Part shown: positions 18,108-27,278 of the stretch, piece by piece
Layout: every line of letters begins with the position of its first letter
Position numbering within the stretch: the stretch's first letter is position 1
Origin: [Eubacterium] yurii subsp. margaretiae ATCC 43715
GTDB lineage: Bacteria > Bacillota > Clostridia > Peptostreptococcales > Filifactoraceae
DNA: 64,000 nt
NCBI GenBank assembly: GCA_000146855.1
Contig: GL405246.1
Span: 840,847-904,846, forward strand
Direction of reading: 5' to 3'
Notes under the pieces: generated by a model
What the model was told of the DNA's origin: nothing
What the model saw: only the letters and a program-made list of their open reading frames with translations
Databases searched by the model: none
Position numbers and translations under genes: made by a program

Positions 18108-19706
18108 GTGAGTAAGTTAAGAATAGATACAGGCTCAATAGGCTATACATCAGATTTTTTAAGGCAACAAAACGGAAAAGAATTGGGAACATCTGCCAAT
18201 ACCGGAGAAAACATCAAAGGTCGAGTAATTGATGTGAATCAAAGTACGGTCTTGATACAGACAGCTTCAGGCGGACAAATCACAGCAACAAGCGTGATAC
18301 CTATGGAAAATTTTATAAATCGTGAGATGAATTTTGACCTTATACTTGGTGAAAACGGAGAGCTTATCCTCTCACCACAGATAGATGATAAGATTGAAAA
18401 TAATCTAAAGCAAATTAAAATACAGGATATTCTTGCGAAATTAGGTAAGGATATCAATAGCAGTAATAGGGAAATCATAGAAAATATGATAAGTTCGTCT
18501 ATACCTATCAGCAAGGAAAATTTTGAAAATGTCAAAGAACTGAAATTTGCACTTGAGATACTGAAGGGTGAAGATTTCGCAGTGGAACTTGAAGAAAATG
18601 AGCAATCTCAAGATTTGATGAGCGTACTTAAAGACATTCAAAATAAAAAAGATTTCGGTATTGCAAAAAAATCTGATAGTCCTGTGTTGAGTAAGGATGT
18701 ATCTCTTAAAGACTTGCTCCTGCTCAAAAACTTGGATGTGAAGATTAGCCCTGACAATATAAAGGCTCTTGAAAATCTTATGAAAAATATCAGCGATAAA
18801 AAGACAGACATAGTGGATATGTCTAAGCTTATAGAAGATTTTCAAAATTTGGAAGATATAAGCTTTGAAAATAAAGCGTTTGAAAGAAAAACAAATACTT
18901 TAAATGAAAAAACTAATTTGAAAAATGTAGAGTTTCTACTTGAAAATGCTGAAAATCTCTCTATTGAAGATATGGAAGAACTAAATAGACAATTTAAAGA
19001 TGTAGTATTTGAAGAATTTGACGAAGAAATCAATAATTTTGATGGCAAAAAAAATGTAGATGAGAGTGCAAATGAACTTATAAGCAAAGATAAAATAACT
19101 AAGGATGAAGTAATAAACACTCTTAGAAATATACAAAACAGAACTGTCAAGACTATAAATGTCGAAAAAAATGCAGCAAGAGAAAATTTGAAAATAGACT
19201 ATAATCAGCTCAAAGAGGAAGTAAAGACTCTTTCAAATATGACTCAAAATAAAAGCCAGACACTTAATATAGCAGAAAGACAACTCATATCAAAATTGGA
19301 CATATTAGCAAATATGGCTGAAAAGTACAATTACAATATTATTCCGTTTAAGACTGAACAAGATTATGAAAATATATTGCAGTATTATGTAAAAAAGGAC
19401 AACAAATCATTGAAAAAGCAGGATGATATTAATGTAGGGCTTTCACTGGATACTATAAATAACGGCAATGTTAAGGCAATGGTAAATTACAATACAAATA
19501 ATAATTTGAAATTGGAATTTTTTACTGAAGATAAAAAGGTGAAGTCGCTTTTTGAGAATAATATGTCATCATTGACTGAAATTTTGAAAAAACTTGGATT
19601 TGCCGATGTAGATGTAAATGTCAAGGTAAAAACTTCAAAAGAGACTTTGATGCAAGAAGCATTATACAACGACAACTTAACAAAATCGTTGGAGTTTTAT
19701 GTATAG
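18108..19706 (+). CDS. Hypothetical protein with FliK-like features
   Basis: 532 residues. It starts at GTG after gaaagggg. The N-terminus has a small beta-rich segment (IKGRVIDVNQSTVLIQTASGGQITA). The long middle is acidic, Lys/Glu/Asn-rich and predicted helical, without firm domains. The C-terminal part (about 430-515: NVGLSLDTINNGNVKAMVNYNTNNNLKLEFFTEDKKVKSLFENNMSSLTEILKKLGFADVDVNVKV) resembles the C-terminal domain of flagellar hook-length control proteins. No flagellar gene is nearby. It is followed after 8 bases by the pseudouridine synthase gene and is probably co-transcribed with it. Function unknown. Confidence 0.65.
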   Translation: MSKLRIDTGSIGYTSDFLRQQNGKELGTSANTGENIKGRVIDVNQSTVLIQTASGGQITATSVIPMENFINREMNFDLILGENGELILSPQIDDKIENNLKQIKIQDILAKLGKDINSSNREIIENMISSSIPISKENFENVKELKFALEILKGEDFAVELEENEQSQDLMSVLKDIQNKKDFGIAKKSDSPVLSKDVSLKDLLLLKNLDVKISPDNIKALENLMKNISDKKTDIVDMSKLIEDFQNLEDISFENKAFERKTNTLNEKTNLKNVEFLLENAENLSIEDMEELNRQFKDVVFEEFDEEINNFDGKKNVDESANELISKDKITKDEVINTLRNIQNRTVKTINVEKNAARENLKIDYNQLKEEVKTLSNMTQNKSQTLNIAERQLISKLDILANMAEKYNYNIIPFKTEQDYENILQYYVKKDNKSLKKQDDINVGLSLDTINNGNVKAMVNYNTNNNLKLEFFTEDKKVKSLFENNMSSLTEILKKLGFADVDVNVKVKTSKETLMQEALYNDNLTKSLEFYV

Positions 19707-19714
19707 GAGATAAT

Positions 19715-20413
19715 ATGAGAATCAACAAATTTATAGCGACAAAGACCGCTTATTCCAGAAGAAAAGCGGATGAGCTCATAAAAGACAAAAAAGTAAAAAT
19801 AAATGGAGAAGTATTGGAAAATCTTGCCTATACAGTAAATGACGACGATGAGGTGGAGCTTGACGGAAGAATAATCTCAGATATAAAGGTAAAAAAATAC
19901 TACTATCTATTTAATAAACCTAAAAATGTAGTATCTACCGTGTCAGACGAGTTCGGCAGATATTGTATTACGGATTTTTTCCCGCCTGACATCAGTGTCT
20001 TCCCTGTAGGTAGACTTGACTATGACAGTACAGGACTAATTATCGTAACAAATGACGGGGACTTGGCAAATAAGATTGCGCATCCGAGTCATCATGTAAA
20101 AAAGACATATATAGCTACTCTTGACGGTAGACTAAGTGAAGCTCAGATGAAAATATTCAGCGAAGGAGTAGTAATAGACTCTAAAAAAACTCTACCTGCT
20201 GAAATAGAGCTGTACGACTTTTCTGAGACTCAGTATAAAATTTCTATATATGAGGGAAGAAACAGACAGATAAGAAAGATGATAGATGTCTTGGGCAGGA
20301 ATGTAAGAGAACTTAAGAGAATTTCCATAGGTAAAATCAAACTTGGTAGGATAGTTGAAGGGAAATATAGAAAACTCACTGAAGAAGAGAAGAATTATTT
20401 ATTTAATTTATAG
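19715..20413 (+). CDS. rRNA pseudouridine synthase, RsuA/RluB family
   Basis: 232 residues. The N-terminal S4 RNA-binding domain is MRINKFIATKTAYSRRKADELIKDKKVKING. The catalytic motif is VGRLDYDSTGLIIVTNDG, with the nucleophilic Asp in RLDYDS. The family signature IYEGRNRQIRKMIDVLGRNVREL lies near the end. It isomerises a uridine in rRNA. The RsuA (16S) versus RluB/E/F (23S) specificity cannot be read with certainty. It sits between the FliK-like gene and the alcohol dehydrogenase gene with gaps of 8 and 9 bases. Confidence 0.93.
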   Translation: MRINKFIATKTAYSRRKADELIKDKKVKINGEVLENLAYTVNDDDEVELDGRIISDIKVKKYYYLFNKPKNVVSTVSDEFGRYCITDFFPPDISVFPVGRLDYDSTGLIIVTNDGDLANKIAHPSHHVKKTYIATLDGRLSEAQMKIFSEGVVIDSKKTLPAEIELYDFSETQYKISIYEGRNRQIRKMIDVLGRNVRELKRISIGKIKLGRIVEGKYRKLTEEEKNYLFNL

Positions 20414-20422
20414 GAGGTTGTC

Positions 20423-21598
20423 ATGGCAATAGAAAATTTTGTTTATAAAAACCCTGTAAAGATAATATTCGGACAAAATCAAATACCAAAACTTTCTAAA
20501 AATATAGCAAAGGATAAGAAGGTTTTGATATTATATGGCGGTTCTTCTGCAAAGAAATACGGCACTTTGGACAAGGTGAAAGAGGCACTCAAGGGATATA
20601 ATCTAGGAGAGTTTGACGGTATTCCCGCAAATCCGACTTATGAAAAGTGTATGGAAGCAGTTAAGCTTATAAAAGCTGAGAATTACGATTATCTTTTGGC
20701 TGTAGGCGGTGGCTCTGTAATAGATGCTACAAAGTTTATCTCAATAGCAGTATTTGTTGATAATCCTTTAGACTTTTTCTATTGGGGAGACAATGAGGTA
20801 ATCATGGCTAAAAAAGCACTACCTTTTGGAACAGTGCTTACAATACCGGCTACAGGCTCTGAGATGAATAGTGGTGGAGTTATCACATTCATAGAGAAAA
20901 AGGCAAAGTATTCTTTTGCTTCAAATGTAACCTATCCTGAATTTTCCATACTTGATCCAACATTGACATACACTCTTCCAAAGAAACAGCTTGCAAACGG
21001 AATTGTAGATACCTTTGTCCATGTAATGGAGCAATATCTGACTTATCCGGTGGATGCCAAGATACAGGATTATTTTGCTGAGGGTATACTCAAGACCTTG
21101 ATAGATATAGCTCCTGATGTAATGGATGAGTCGAAGAGTCAAGACTATGCTACAAGAGCCAACTTTATGTGGGCAGCTACAAACGGGCTCAACAGATATA
21201 TAGCATGCGGAGTACCGGAAGACTGGGCAACACATAAGCTTGGCCATGAACTCACAGAGAGATTTGGCATTGATCACGGAAGAACACTTGCGGTCGTATT
21301 ACCGTCACTTATGAACGTAATGAGAGATGTCAAGAAAGATAAGATTCTTCAATACGGAAAAAATATATTTGGAATTACTGACGGCAGTGATGAAGAAAAG
21401 ATAGATAAGGCAATACAAAGAACAAGAGAGTTTTTTGAATCTTTGGGAGTGACTACACATCTTGGTGACTATAAGGTTAGTGAAAAAGAAACAGAAGAAA
21501 TAGTTGACAGGCTTGTAAAAAGAGGAAGGACAGCCTTTGGTGAAAATGATGTAGTGACTGTGGAAAAGATGCGAATGATATATAAGGGTGCTATATAA
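20423..21598 (+). CDS. Iron-containing alcohol dehydrogenase, butanol dehydrogenase (BDH/YqhD) type
   Basis: 391 residues. Cofactor-binding motifs are ILYGGSSAKKYG and AVGGGSVIDATKFI. Metal ligands are the Asp and His in DTFVHVMEQYLT and the two His in HKLGHELTERFGIDHGRTLAVVLPSLM. Group III iron-dependent alcohol dehydrogenases of this subtype reduce aldehydes such as butanal with NAD(P)H. They serve fermentation or aldehyde detoxification. The ribosome-binding site is aggaggt. It is last in the run that begins with the FliK-like gene. Confidence 0.92.
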   Translation: MAIENFVYKNPVKIIFGQNQIPKLSKNIAKDKKVLILYGGSSAKKYGTLDKVKEALKGYNLGEFDGIPANPTYEKCMEAVKLIKAENYDYLLAVGGGSVIDATKFISIAVFVDNPLDFFYWGDNEVIMAKKALPFGTVLTIPATGSEMNSGGVITFIEKKAKYSFASNVTYPEFSILDPTLTYTLPKKQLANGIVDTFVHVMEQYLTYPVDAKIQDYFAEGILKTLIDIAPDVMDESKSQDYATRANFMWAATNGLNRYIACGVPEDWATHKLGHELTERFGIDHGRTLAVVLPSLMNVMRDVKKDKILQYGKNIFGITDGSDEEKIDKAIQRTREFFESLGVTTHLGDYKVSEKETEEIVDRLVKRGRTAFGENDVVTVEKMRMIYKGAI

Positions 21599-21686
21599 AA
21601 ATCACATTATAAGTAGAATAATATATAATATTTTAAACTGTATAGATATTAATAATTATATATAGAAAAAAGTCAATTATGATTTA

Positions 21687-21797
21687 ATACTAATATTCTT
21701 CTAATTAATTAATAAATTTAAATATGTTTCATATTAATTCAATCTATTTCTTTGAATATAAACAAAGTTAGTCCATTATTCTATTGAATATTAGTAT
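21687..21797. repeat. 111-bp element with perfect 12-bp terminal inverted repeats
   Basis: atactaatattc at 21687-21698 and its exact reverse complement gaatattagtat at 21786-21797 bound an AT-rich core. The left end recurs at 41554 and (degenerate) at 1590. The right part (tccattattctattgaatattagtat) recurs at 41778 and 1731. It lies directly upstream of asnS, ending 34 bases before its start, so it probably contributes the asnS promoter region. Confidence 0.75.
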
Positions 21798-21831
21798 AAA
21801 GTAAAAAAATAGAAAAAAAGAGGTTATTATT

Positions 21832-23226
21832 ATGAGTATTTTAGACATAAGACAGATTTTTCAAAAATCTGAAGATTTTTTGGGTAAGGAAGTGACAGTC
21901 CAAGGTTGGGTAAAGACAATTAGAGACTCGAAAAAATTTGCATTTATTGAGCTTAACGACGGAACATTTTTTAACAATTTGCAAATAGTTTTGGAAGTTG
22001 AAAATCTTGAAAACTTTAAAGAAGTTGTGAAATATCCAATATATACTGCAATAAAGGTTAGGGGTGACTTAGTCAAGACTGAAGGAGCAAAACAGGACTT
22101 CGAAGTAAAAGCTAATGAAATCACACTTCTTGCGACATCTGACAGCGACTATCCGCTACAAAAGAAGAGACATACTTTCGAATATCTAAGAACTATTGCT
22201 CATCTAAGACCAAGGGCGAATGCTTTTTCAGCAGTTTTCAGAGTGCGTTCTATAGCAGCCTATGCTGTACACAAATTTTTCCAAGAGAAGAATTTTGTCT
22301 ATGCACATACTCCTATAATAACTGCATCAGATGCTGAAGGTGCAGGAGAGATGTTCCAAGTGACAACTCTTGATATGAACAATCTTCCTAAAAATCAGGA
22401 AGGAAAAATTGACTTCAAGGAGGACTTCTTCGATAAAGAAACTCACTTGACTGTTAGTGGACAGCTTGAGGCTGAAATATTTGCAATGGCATTTAAGAAT
22501 GTCTATACATTTGGACCTACATTTAGAGCTGAAAATTCAAATACTGCAAGGCATGCTGCTGAATTTTGGATGATAGAGCCTGAGATAGCATTTGCAACTT
22601 TGCAGGAAAATATGGATGTTGCTGAAGAAATGGTAAAATTCATAATAAGATATTGCCTTGAAAATGCAAAAGAAGAAATGGAATTCTTCAATAGTTTTGT
22701 AGACAAAGGACTCTTTGAAAGATTAAATAATATATTGGAAAACAAGTTTGAAAGAATAACTTATACAAAGGCTGTAGAACTTCTCCAAAATTCAGGTCAA
22801 AAATTCGAATATAAGGTTGAGTGGGGCATAGATTTGCAGACAGAACACGAGAGATATTTGACTGAGCAAATATTCAAAAAACCTGTATTTGTTACAGACT
22901 ACCCTGAAAAAATCAAGGCATTCTACATGAGAAGTAACGATGACGGCAAGACAGTAGCTGCAATGGACCTTCTTGTACCTGGAGTAGGCGAGATAATCGG
23001 TGGCTCTCAAAGAGAGGAAAGACTTGATATATTGGAAAAGAAAATCAAGGACAACAACTTAGATAGAGAAACTTACTGGTGGTATTTGGAGCTTAGGAAA
23101 TACGGTGGAGTAAAACACTCTGGCTATGGTCTTGGCTTTGAAAGAATGATAATGTATCTGACAGGAATGCAAAACATAAGAGATGTCATTGCCTTCCCAA
23201 GAACTGTTGGAACAGCTGAATTTTAA
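21832..23226 (+). CDS. asnS: Asparaginyl-tRNA synthetase
   Basis: 464 residues. The N-terminal OB fold has [24 protein letters not shown]. Class II motif 2 is [27 protein letters not shown]. Motif 3 is [29 protein letters not shown]. These match AsnRS rather than AspRS, in particular the [11 protein letters not shown] segment. It charges tRNA-Asn directly. No T-box is visible. The leader holds the 111-bp inverted-repeat element. The ribosome-binding site is aaagagg. Confidence 0.97.
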   Translation: MSILDIRQIFQKSEDFLGKEVTVQGWVKTIRDSKKFAFIELNDGTFFNNLQIVLEVENLENFKEVVKYPIYTAIKVRGDLVKTEGAKQDFEVKANEITLLATSDSDYPLQKKRHTFEYLRTIAHLRPRANAFSAVFRVRSIAAYAVHKFFQEKNFVYAHTPIITASDAEGAGEMFQVTTLDMNNLPKNQEGKIDFKEDFFDKETHLTVSGQLEAEIFAMAFKNVYTFGPTFRAENSNTARHAAEFWMIEPEIAFATLQENMDVAEEMVKFIIRYCLENAKEEMEFFNSFVDKGLFERLNNILENKFERITYTKAVELLQNSGQKFEYKVEWGIDLQTEHERYLTEQIFKKPVFVTDYPEKIKAFYMRSNDDGKTVAAMDLLVPGVGEIIGGSQREERLDILEKKIKDNNLDRETYWWYLELRKYGGVKHSGYGLGFERMIMYLTGMQNIRDVIAFPRTVGTAEF

Positions 23227-23238
23227 TTAAATATAAAC

Positions 23239-23342
23239 TATAGTAAATTAATTTGAAAATAATTAGTTCATCAAGGCAGATTTATTAATAGTATTTCAAA
23301 AATAATAAATTAGGTGTCTTTCAAATATTAATTTACTGTAAA
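23239..23342. repeat. Inverted-repeat element, a second sequence type
   Basis: actatagtaaattaatttga at the left and the near reverse complement of it (tttcaaatattaatttactg) at 23319-23338 bound about 60 bases. The arms share agtaaattaat plus ttgaaa. No second copy was noticed in the window. It could be a small mobile element or a long-range RNA hairpin in the asnS 3' region. Confidence 0.5.
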
Positions 23343-23346
23343 TAAC

Positions 23347-23383
23347 AAAAACCGTAGAGATTTTTAATTTCTACGGTTTTAAA
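23347..23383 (+). terminator. Intrinsic terminator after asnS
   Basis: Perfect ten-base stem aaaaccgtag / ctacggtttt with a 14-base loop. The A and T runs on both sides let it work in both directions. Confidence 0.85.
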
Positions 23384-23394
23384 ACTTTATAGTA

Positions 23395-23519
23395 ATACTA
23401 AACTCTATTTAAACTTTGGGTTTTATTATTGTTATACTCTTTAGTATATCTATTATTAATAATCTTAAAGTGCATAAATTTTTATAAAATAATTCCATTA
23501 TTCTATTAGGTTTTAGTAT
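23395..23519 (+). repeat. 125-bp TIR element, copy B
   Basis: Perfect 8-bp terminal repeats, atactaaa at 23395-23402 and tttagtat at 23512-23519. The interior is shared with copy C (54441-54565, inverted, also 125 bp) and copy A (41597-41708): ttatactctttagtatatct, then agtgcat and tttttataaaataattcc, then attctattaggttttagtat. There is no coding capacity. It lies between convergent asnS and the antiporter gene. Confidence 0.85.
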
Positions 23520-23565
23520 AAAAAAATAAAATTATACGAAACTATATTATATCGTAGTAAAATAT

Positions 23566-25161
23566 TTACAATAGCTGATTGCAAATAAGTAGGTCGCCAT
23601 TTAAAATCATAGTATCTCCTTTTGGGATGATGACTTCAGACTGTCTCTTAATCAAAATTATAAGATTTATATTTTCTCTTGCTATGTCGGAGATTTTTTT
23701 GCCTACATAGTCATGTTTAGCCGAAATATTGATTTCAGTCAATTTTATACCCCTGATATCTTCCACATCAAGAGCGCTTAAGACAAGTTTGTCTCCGGAT
23801 TTTAAGACAGTATTTCCATCAGGGACATATATGTTGTCGCCATCATCCTTATACACGATGAGAGTTTCTGGTGGAAGTTGTATGTCTTTTATTGCCTTTC
23901 CAACCCAGTAGTGATTTTCGGGCAGAGTTATTTGGATAAACTGTATAGGTAATTCATCAGAATAATCAGAGAAGGTCTTCATTATATCCTCTTCGACATC
24001 TATCATATCCAGTTTTTTTGATACATAGGGAAGTAAAGAACCTTGGAATAAAATAGACATCAAAACTATGAAAAACACAATGTCAAAAATTTTATAACTT
24101 TCACTGCCTCCTGTCATTACCAAGATTGCAAAAACTATAGAAGCTGCTCCACGAAGTCCGGCAAAGGAAACAAGCAATATCTGTCTCATACTGCATTTAA
24201 ATAATTTTAATATCAAAAATACAACCAAAGGTCTCACTATAAAGGTAAGAACAAGCATTATGCTTATAGCCTCAAGAGCAATGTTGGCAAATCTTGATGG
24301 AGTGGCAAGCAAGCCAAGTAAGAAGAAAATTAACATCTGCATAAGCCCTGTTATACCGTCAAAGAAGATAACCAAATTCTTCTTAAATTGAATTTTAGAG
24401 TTCCCCATTATAAGCCCTGCAATATAAGCACTTAAGTAGCCATTTCCACGAAATATTGCAGGTAATGAATAAGATGCAAGAGCAATGGCAAATACGAATA
24501 TTATATTAAAACCTTCTGTCTCAAATTTAATCTTATTGAGCATATAAGTGCCTGAAAATCCTATAATTAAGCCAAGTACAGCACCAACAGATATTTGTAA
24601 TAAGATTGTTGAAATTACAAATGATGTACTCATATTTCCTTCCAAAATCTGTATGAGTACTATGGTTAGCATATATGAAGTAGGATCGTTACTACCGCTT
24701 TCGACTTCCAATAAGGAAGCGGTATTATATCTTAGTCCCAGTTTTCTCGAACGAAATATTGAAAAGACCGACGCAGCATCTGTAGAAGATATTACAGCAC
24801 CCATTAAGAGGCTGTGGATAATGTTCATCTTAAGTACGAGATGACAGAAGATTCCAACCAAAAAAGCTGTCATTGCAACGCCTATAGTTGCCAGCAATCC
24901 GGCTCTTATCATTATAGGCTTTGCAGTAGAATAATTTGTACCAAATCCTCCATAAAACATTATAAAAATCAATGCCACACTACAAATATCAGCAACAAAA
25001 GAATAATTGTCAAGCTCAATCTTCAATATGCCGTCTTTTCCAAATAACATACCAAGTATTATAAACGCAAGCAGCATAGGAATACCGAATCTCATGGAAA
25101 ATTTATTTAAAAAGACACATAATATTATTACTACAGCAGAGCCAAGAATAAAAAGGTTCAT
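23566..25161 (-). CDS. Potassium/proton (CPA1) antiporter with TrkA-C domains
   Basis: 531 residues. The first 380 or so form about 12 hydrophobic segments of the Na/H exchanger fold, with the family motifs SSTDAASVFSIFRSRKL and LLEVESGSNDPTSYM. Two regulatory TrkA-C (RCK-C) segments follow (ENHYWVGKAIKDIQLPPETLIVYKDDG and KHDYVGKKISDIARENINLIILIKRQ), the layout of NhaP2/CvrA. It probably exports potassium or other monovalent cations against protons. An ATG at 25185 is in frame, but aggaaggag directly precedes the ATG at 25161. It is monocistronic. Confidence 0.9.
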   Translation of the reverse strand: MNLFILGSAVVIILCVFLNKFSMRFGIPMLLAFIILGMLFGKDGILKIELDNYSFVADICSVALIFIMFYGGFGTNYSTAKPIMIRAGLLATIGVAMTAFLVGIFCHLVLKMNIIHSLLMGAVISSTDAASVFSIFRSRKLGLRYNTASLLEVESGSNDPTSYMLTIVLIQILEGNMSTSFVISTILLQISVGAVLGLIIGFSGTYMLNKIKFETEGFNIIFVFAIALASYSLPAIFRGNGYLSAYIAGLIMGNSKIQFKKNLVIFFDGITGLMQMLIFFLLGLLATPSRFANIALEAISIMLVLTFIVRPLVVFLILKLFKCSMRQILLVSFAGLRGAASIVFAILVMTGGSESYKIFDIVFFIVLMSILFQGSLLPYVSKKLDMIDVEEDIMKTFSDYSDELPIQFIQITLPENHYWVGKAIKDIQLPPETLIVYKDDGDNIYVPDGNTVLKSGDKLVLSALDVEDIRGIKLTEINISAKHDYVGKKISDIARENINLIILIKRQSEVIIPKGDTMILNGDLLICNQLL

Positions 25162-25362
25162 AGTTCTCCTTCCTAAAAACATCATTCACAAGATATAGCA
25201 ATATGCAACTATCAAGTGATTAAGATAAGAAAGATAACTTATAATACATTATAAAATTTTCAAATCTATACAAAAATCCAAATAAGTTATCAATAATTTT
25301 ATTAACATCCATCTTTAATTATATCAGCTTATTTTAAAAAGTATAGACCAAAAATCAAAATA

Positions 25363-25800
25363 CTATCTTTCAGATAAATATTTTTCAACCTCATCAATGC
25401 TAAGTCTTTTAACTTTTGTATTAGGGAATTCTTCATAACTATCCATAGAAAATACTGACTTCATCTTTTCACATGACTTGTCCTTATTTTTCTTTAGAAA
25501 AGTCTTCAATTCGTCATCATCAGCAAAAATTTTATAGAAAACTCTTCCTTTAGTACTTTTCATCTCATATATTCCACAAGCTTTTTTCATAGTAAAGTCA
25601 GCAGATCTCAAATATAGCTTTGCAATTTCCAAGGATTTAAAGGGAAAGTTCCACCTTTGAAGACCTTTTTGAGTATACTCTATACAAATACATCTACCAC
25701 AAGTACCGCAGACATATTGAGTATGTTCTTCCAAACATTGTCTTGGATTAAGTAGTGGAGTTATCCTATTTTGTTCAACATAACATTCTTTGCACAACAT
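25363..25800 (-). CDS. Small cysteine-rich protein of unknown function
   Basis: 145 residues. A putative zinc-binding N-terminus has CKEC (3-6) and, after a gap, VCGTCGRCICIEY (about 30-42). A basic middle (KGLQRWNFPFKSLEIAKLYLRSADF) and an acidic, Lys-rich tail (TKVKRLSIDEVEKYLSER) follow. I do not recognise the family. It has a good ribosome-binding site (aaaggaggtagtaca). The next gene upstream, padR, is divergent. Confidence 0.7.
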   Translation of the reverse strand: MLCKECYVEQNRITPLLNPRQCLEEHTQYVCGTCGRCICIEYTQKGLQRWNFPFKSLEIAKLYLRSADFTMKKACGIYEMKSTKGRVFYKIFADDDELKTFLKKNKDKSCEKMKSVFSMDSYEEFPNTKVKRLSIDEVEKYLSER

Positions 25801-25946
25801 TGTACTACCTCCTTTAAAATTTGATTATAAAATAGAAAAAACATTAGAAAATACAGTTTTTAACTTAGTTACTCTTTATTACATTATAACATCAACAACT
25901 GTTTTTTCTATAGAAATATAAAATTTTTAAAAATTTTAAAAAACTA

Positions 25947-26019
25947 TTGACAAGTATTACGAATTATGATATATTACGTTTAACGATACAGATAAAAACG
26001 TAATAACAAAAAACGTAAT
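25947..26019 (+). promoter_or_regulatory. padR promoter with repeated operator-like boxes
   Basis: TTGACA at 25947-25952, 17-base spacer, TATATT at 25970-25975. Three copies of the octamer aacgtaat follow: inverted at 25973-25980 (attacgtt) and direct at 25997-26004 and 26012-26019, the last two 15 bases apart. They overlap the -10 and the start of the transcript, as expected for an autorepressor site. PadR binding is inference. Confidence 0.6.
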
Positions 26020-26059
26020 ATCTAAAAGCATAATAAAAATTATAAAAGGAGGAGAAAAT

Positions 26060-26371
26060 ATGGGCAGGTTAGCAAACAGTGGTGCTTTAACAGAAAATAT
26101 CTATTATATCCTACTTCGTCTACATAGTCCGGCACATGGATATGCACTGATGAAGGATATAGCGGAAATGACTGACGGACGTGTCAATCTTGGAGCAGGA
26201 ACGCTATACGGAGCGCTTGATACATTACAAAAAAAGAAATGGATACAACAGTTAGACGAACAGTCAAAGGACAGAAAGATTGAGTACATCATTACAAATG
26301 ATGGCAAGGAAAATTTTGAAAAAGAAATTATAAGACTTGAAGAGTTGCTGTCAAATGCAAAAAAAAGATAG
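26060..26371 (+). CDS. PadR family transcriptional regulator
   Basis: 103 residues. The winged-helix PadR domain has LTENIYYILLRLHSPAHGYALMKDIAEMTDGRVNLGAGTLYGALDTLQKKKWIQQL. The C-terminal helix is short, so it belongs to the compact subfamily-2 type. Such repressors usually control a neighbouring transporter or membrane gene in response to drugs or stress. Here the partner is the DUF2812 gene 73 bases downstream. It has its own promoter with repeated boxes. The ribosome-binding site is aggagga. Confidence 0.93.
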   Translation: MGRLANSGALTENIYYILLRLHSPAHGYALMKDIAEMTDGRVNLGAGTLYGALDTLQKKKWIQQLDEQSKDRKIEYIITNDGKENFEKEIIRLEELLSNAKKR

Positions 26372-26444
26372 GTCAACACGTATAAAATAAAATTTTAAAA
26401 TATGCTCACAGGAGTTTATAAATAAAAAGCAAAGGAGAAAAACG

Positions 26445-26993
26445 ATGAAAACTACAGTTAAAAAGAGTTTTATAGATATAACTCAAGAAGAAAAATGGCT
26501 TAATGAACAGGGAGAACAAGGAAAGATGCTTATCAAATATTCTAACGGAGATTATGAGTTTGAAGATGTTTCTCCGGCGAAATTTCAATACAAAATTGAT
26601 ATTCCAAAGTATACGGGACAAAATAAGAAAGAATATTTTAAATTTTTAGAGCAAACAGGTATAAGTGTTATTGCAGAGTATGCAGGTAGAGTATATTTAA
26701 GAAAGAACAAGGCAGATGGAGAATTAGAACTTTATACAGAAACTGAGGAGGTAAATAGACAAATGAAAAAGCGTTATTCATTCTTTATAAGTGTTGGAGT
26801 ATCACATTTTATGTTTGGATTATTTTTCTTATTACAAATGAAAAACTATATAGAGCAAAAGAGTGCACCGTTTTGGATATTGCTGGTATTTGGTACAGGA
26901 TTTGCCATTTCAGGAGTGATATTCTTTATCACAGGCATTCTTAAACAAAAGAAAAATTTAATATCAAAAGAAGACAGAGATATATGGGAGTAA
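26445..26993 (+). CDS. DUF2812 domain-containing membrane protein
   Basis: 182 residues. The DUF2812 domain covers about 8-95 (FIDITQEEKWLNEQGEQGKMLIKY...YKIDIPKYTGQNKKEYFKFLEQTGISVIAEYAGRVYLRK). Two membrane spans follow (about 108-125 and 137-160), then a basic tail. DUF2812 proteins are a common companion of PadR regulators in Firmicutes. Their function is unknown. The ribosome-binding site is aaaggag. Confidence 0.88.
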   Translation: MKTTVKKSFIDITQEEKWLNEQGEQGKMLIKYSNGDYEFEDVSPAKFQYKIDIPKYTGQNKKEYFKFLEQTGISVIAEYAGRVYLRKNKADGELELYTETEEVNRQMKKRYSFFISVGVSHFMFGLFFLLQMKNYIEQKSAPFWILLVFGTGFAISGVIFFITGILKQKKNLISKEDRDIWE

Positions 26994-27221
26994 AAATTAA
27001 CTTTAATTATATCTAATTACTATCAAGAATAGTACAATTAATATTAAATACTTCATACTAAAATCATTAAAAAAACATATGATATATTAGAGATATAAAT
27101 TATTATAATAAAAGGAGGCAAAGTATAGAATAGATTTAGATGCATAGAATTATAAACCATTATTAGCATAGAATATAATTATAAGAAATATGAAATAACT
27201 ATGAAAGCAACACTAAATTAA

Positions 27222-27265
27222 AAGCCGTTGAAAATCATATTATTGAAATTCAACGACTTTTTTTA
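27222..27265. terminator. Bidirectional terminator between DUF2812 and the NSS transporter
   Basis: Stem cgttgaa (27226-27232) / ttcaacg (27249-27255), with an A-rich left side and a run of T on the right. It serves convergent transcripts. Confidence 0.75.
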
Positions 27266-27278
27266 TAAAAATATAGAA

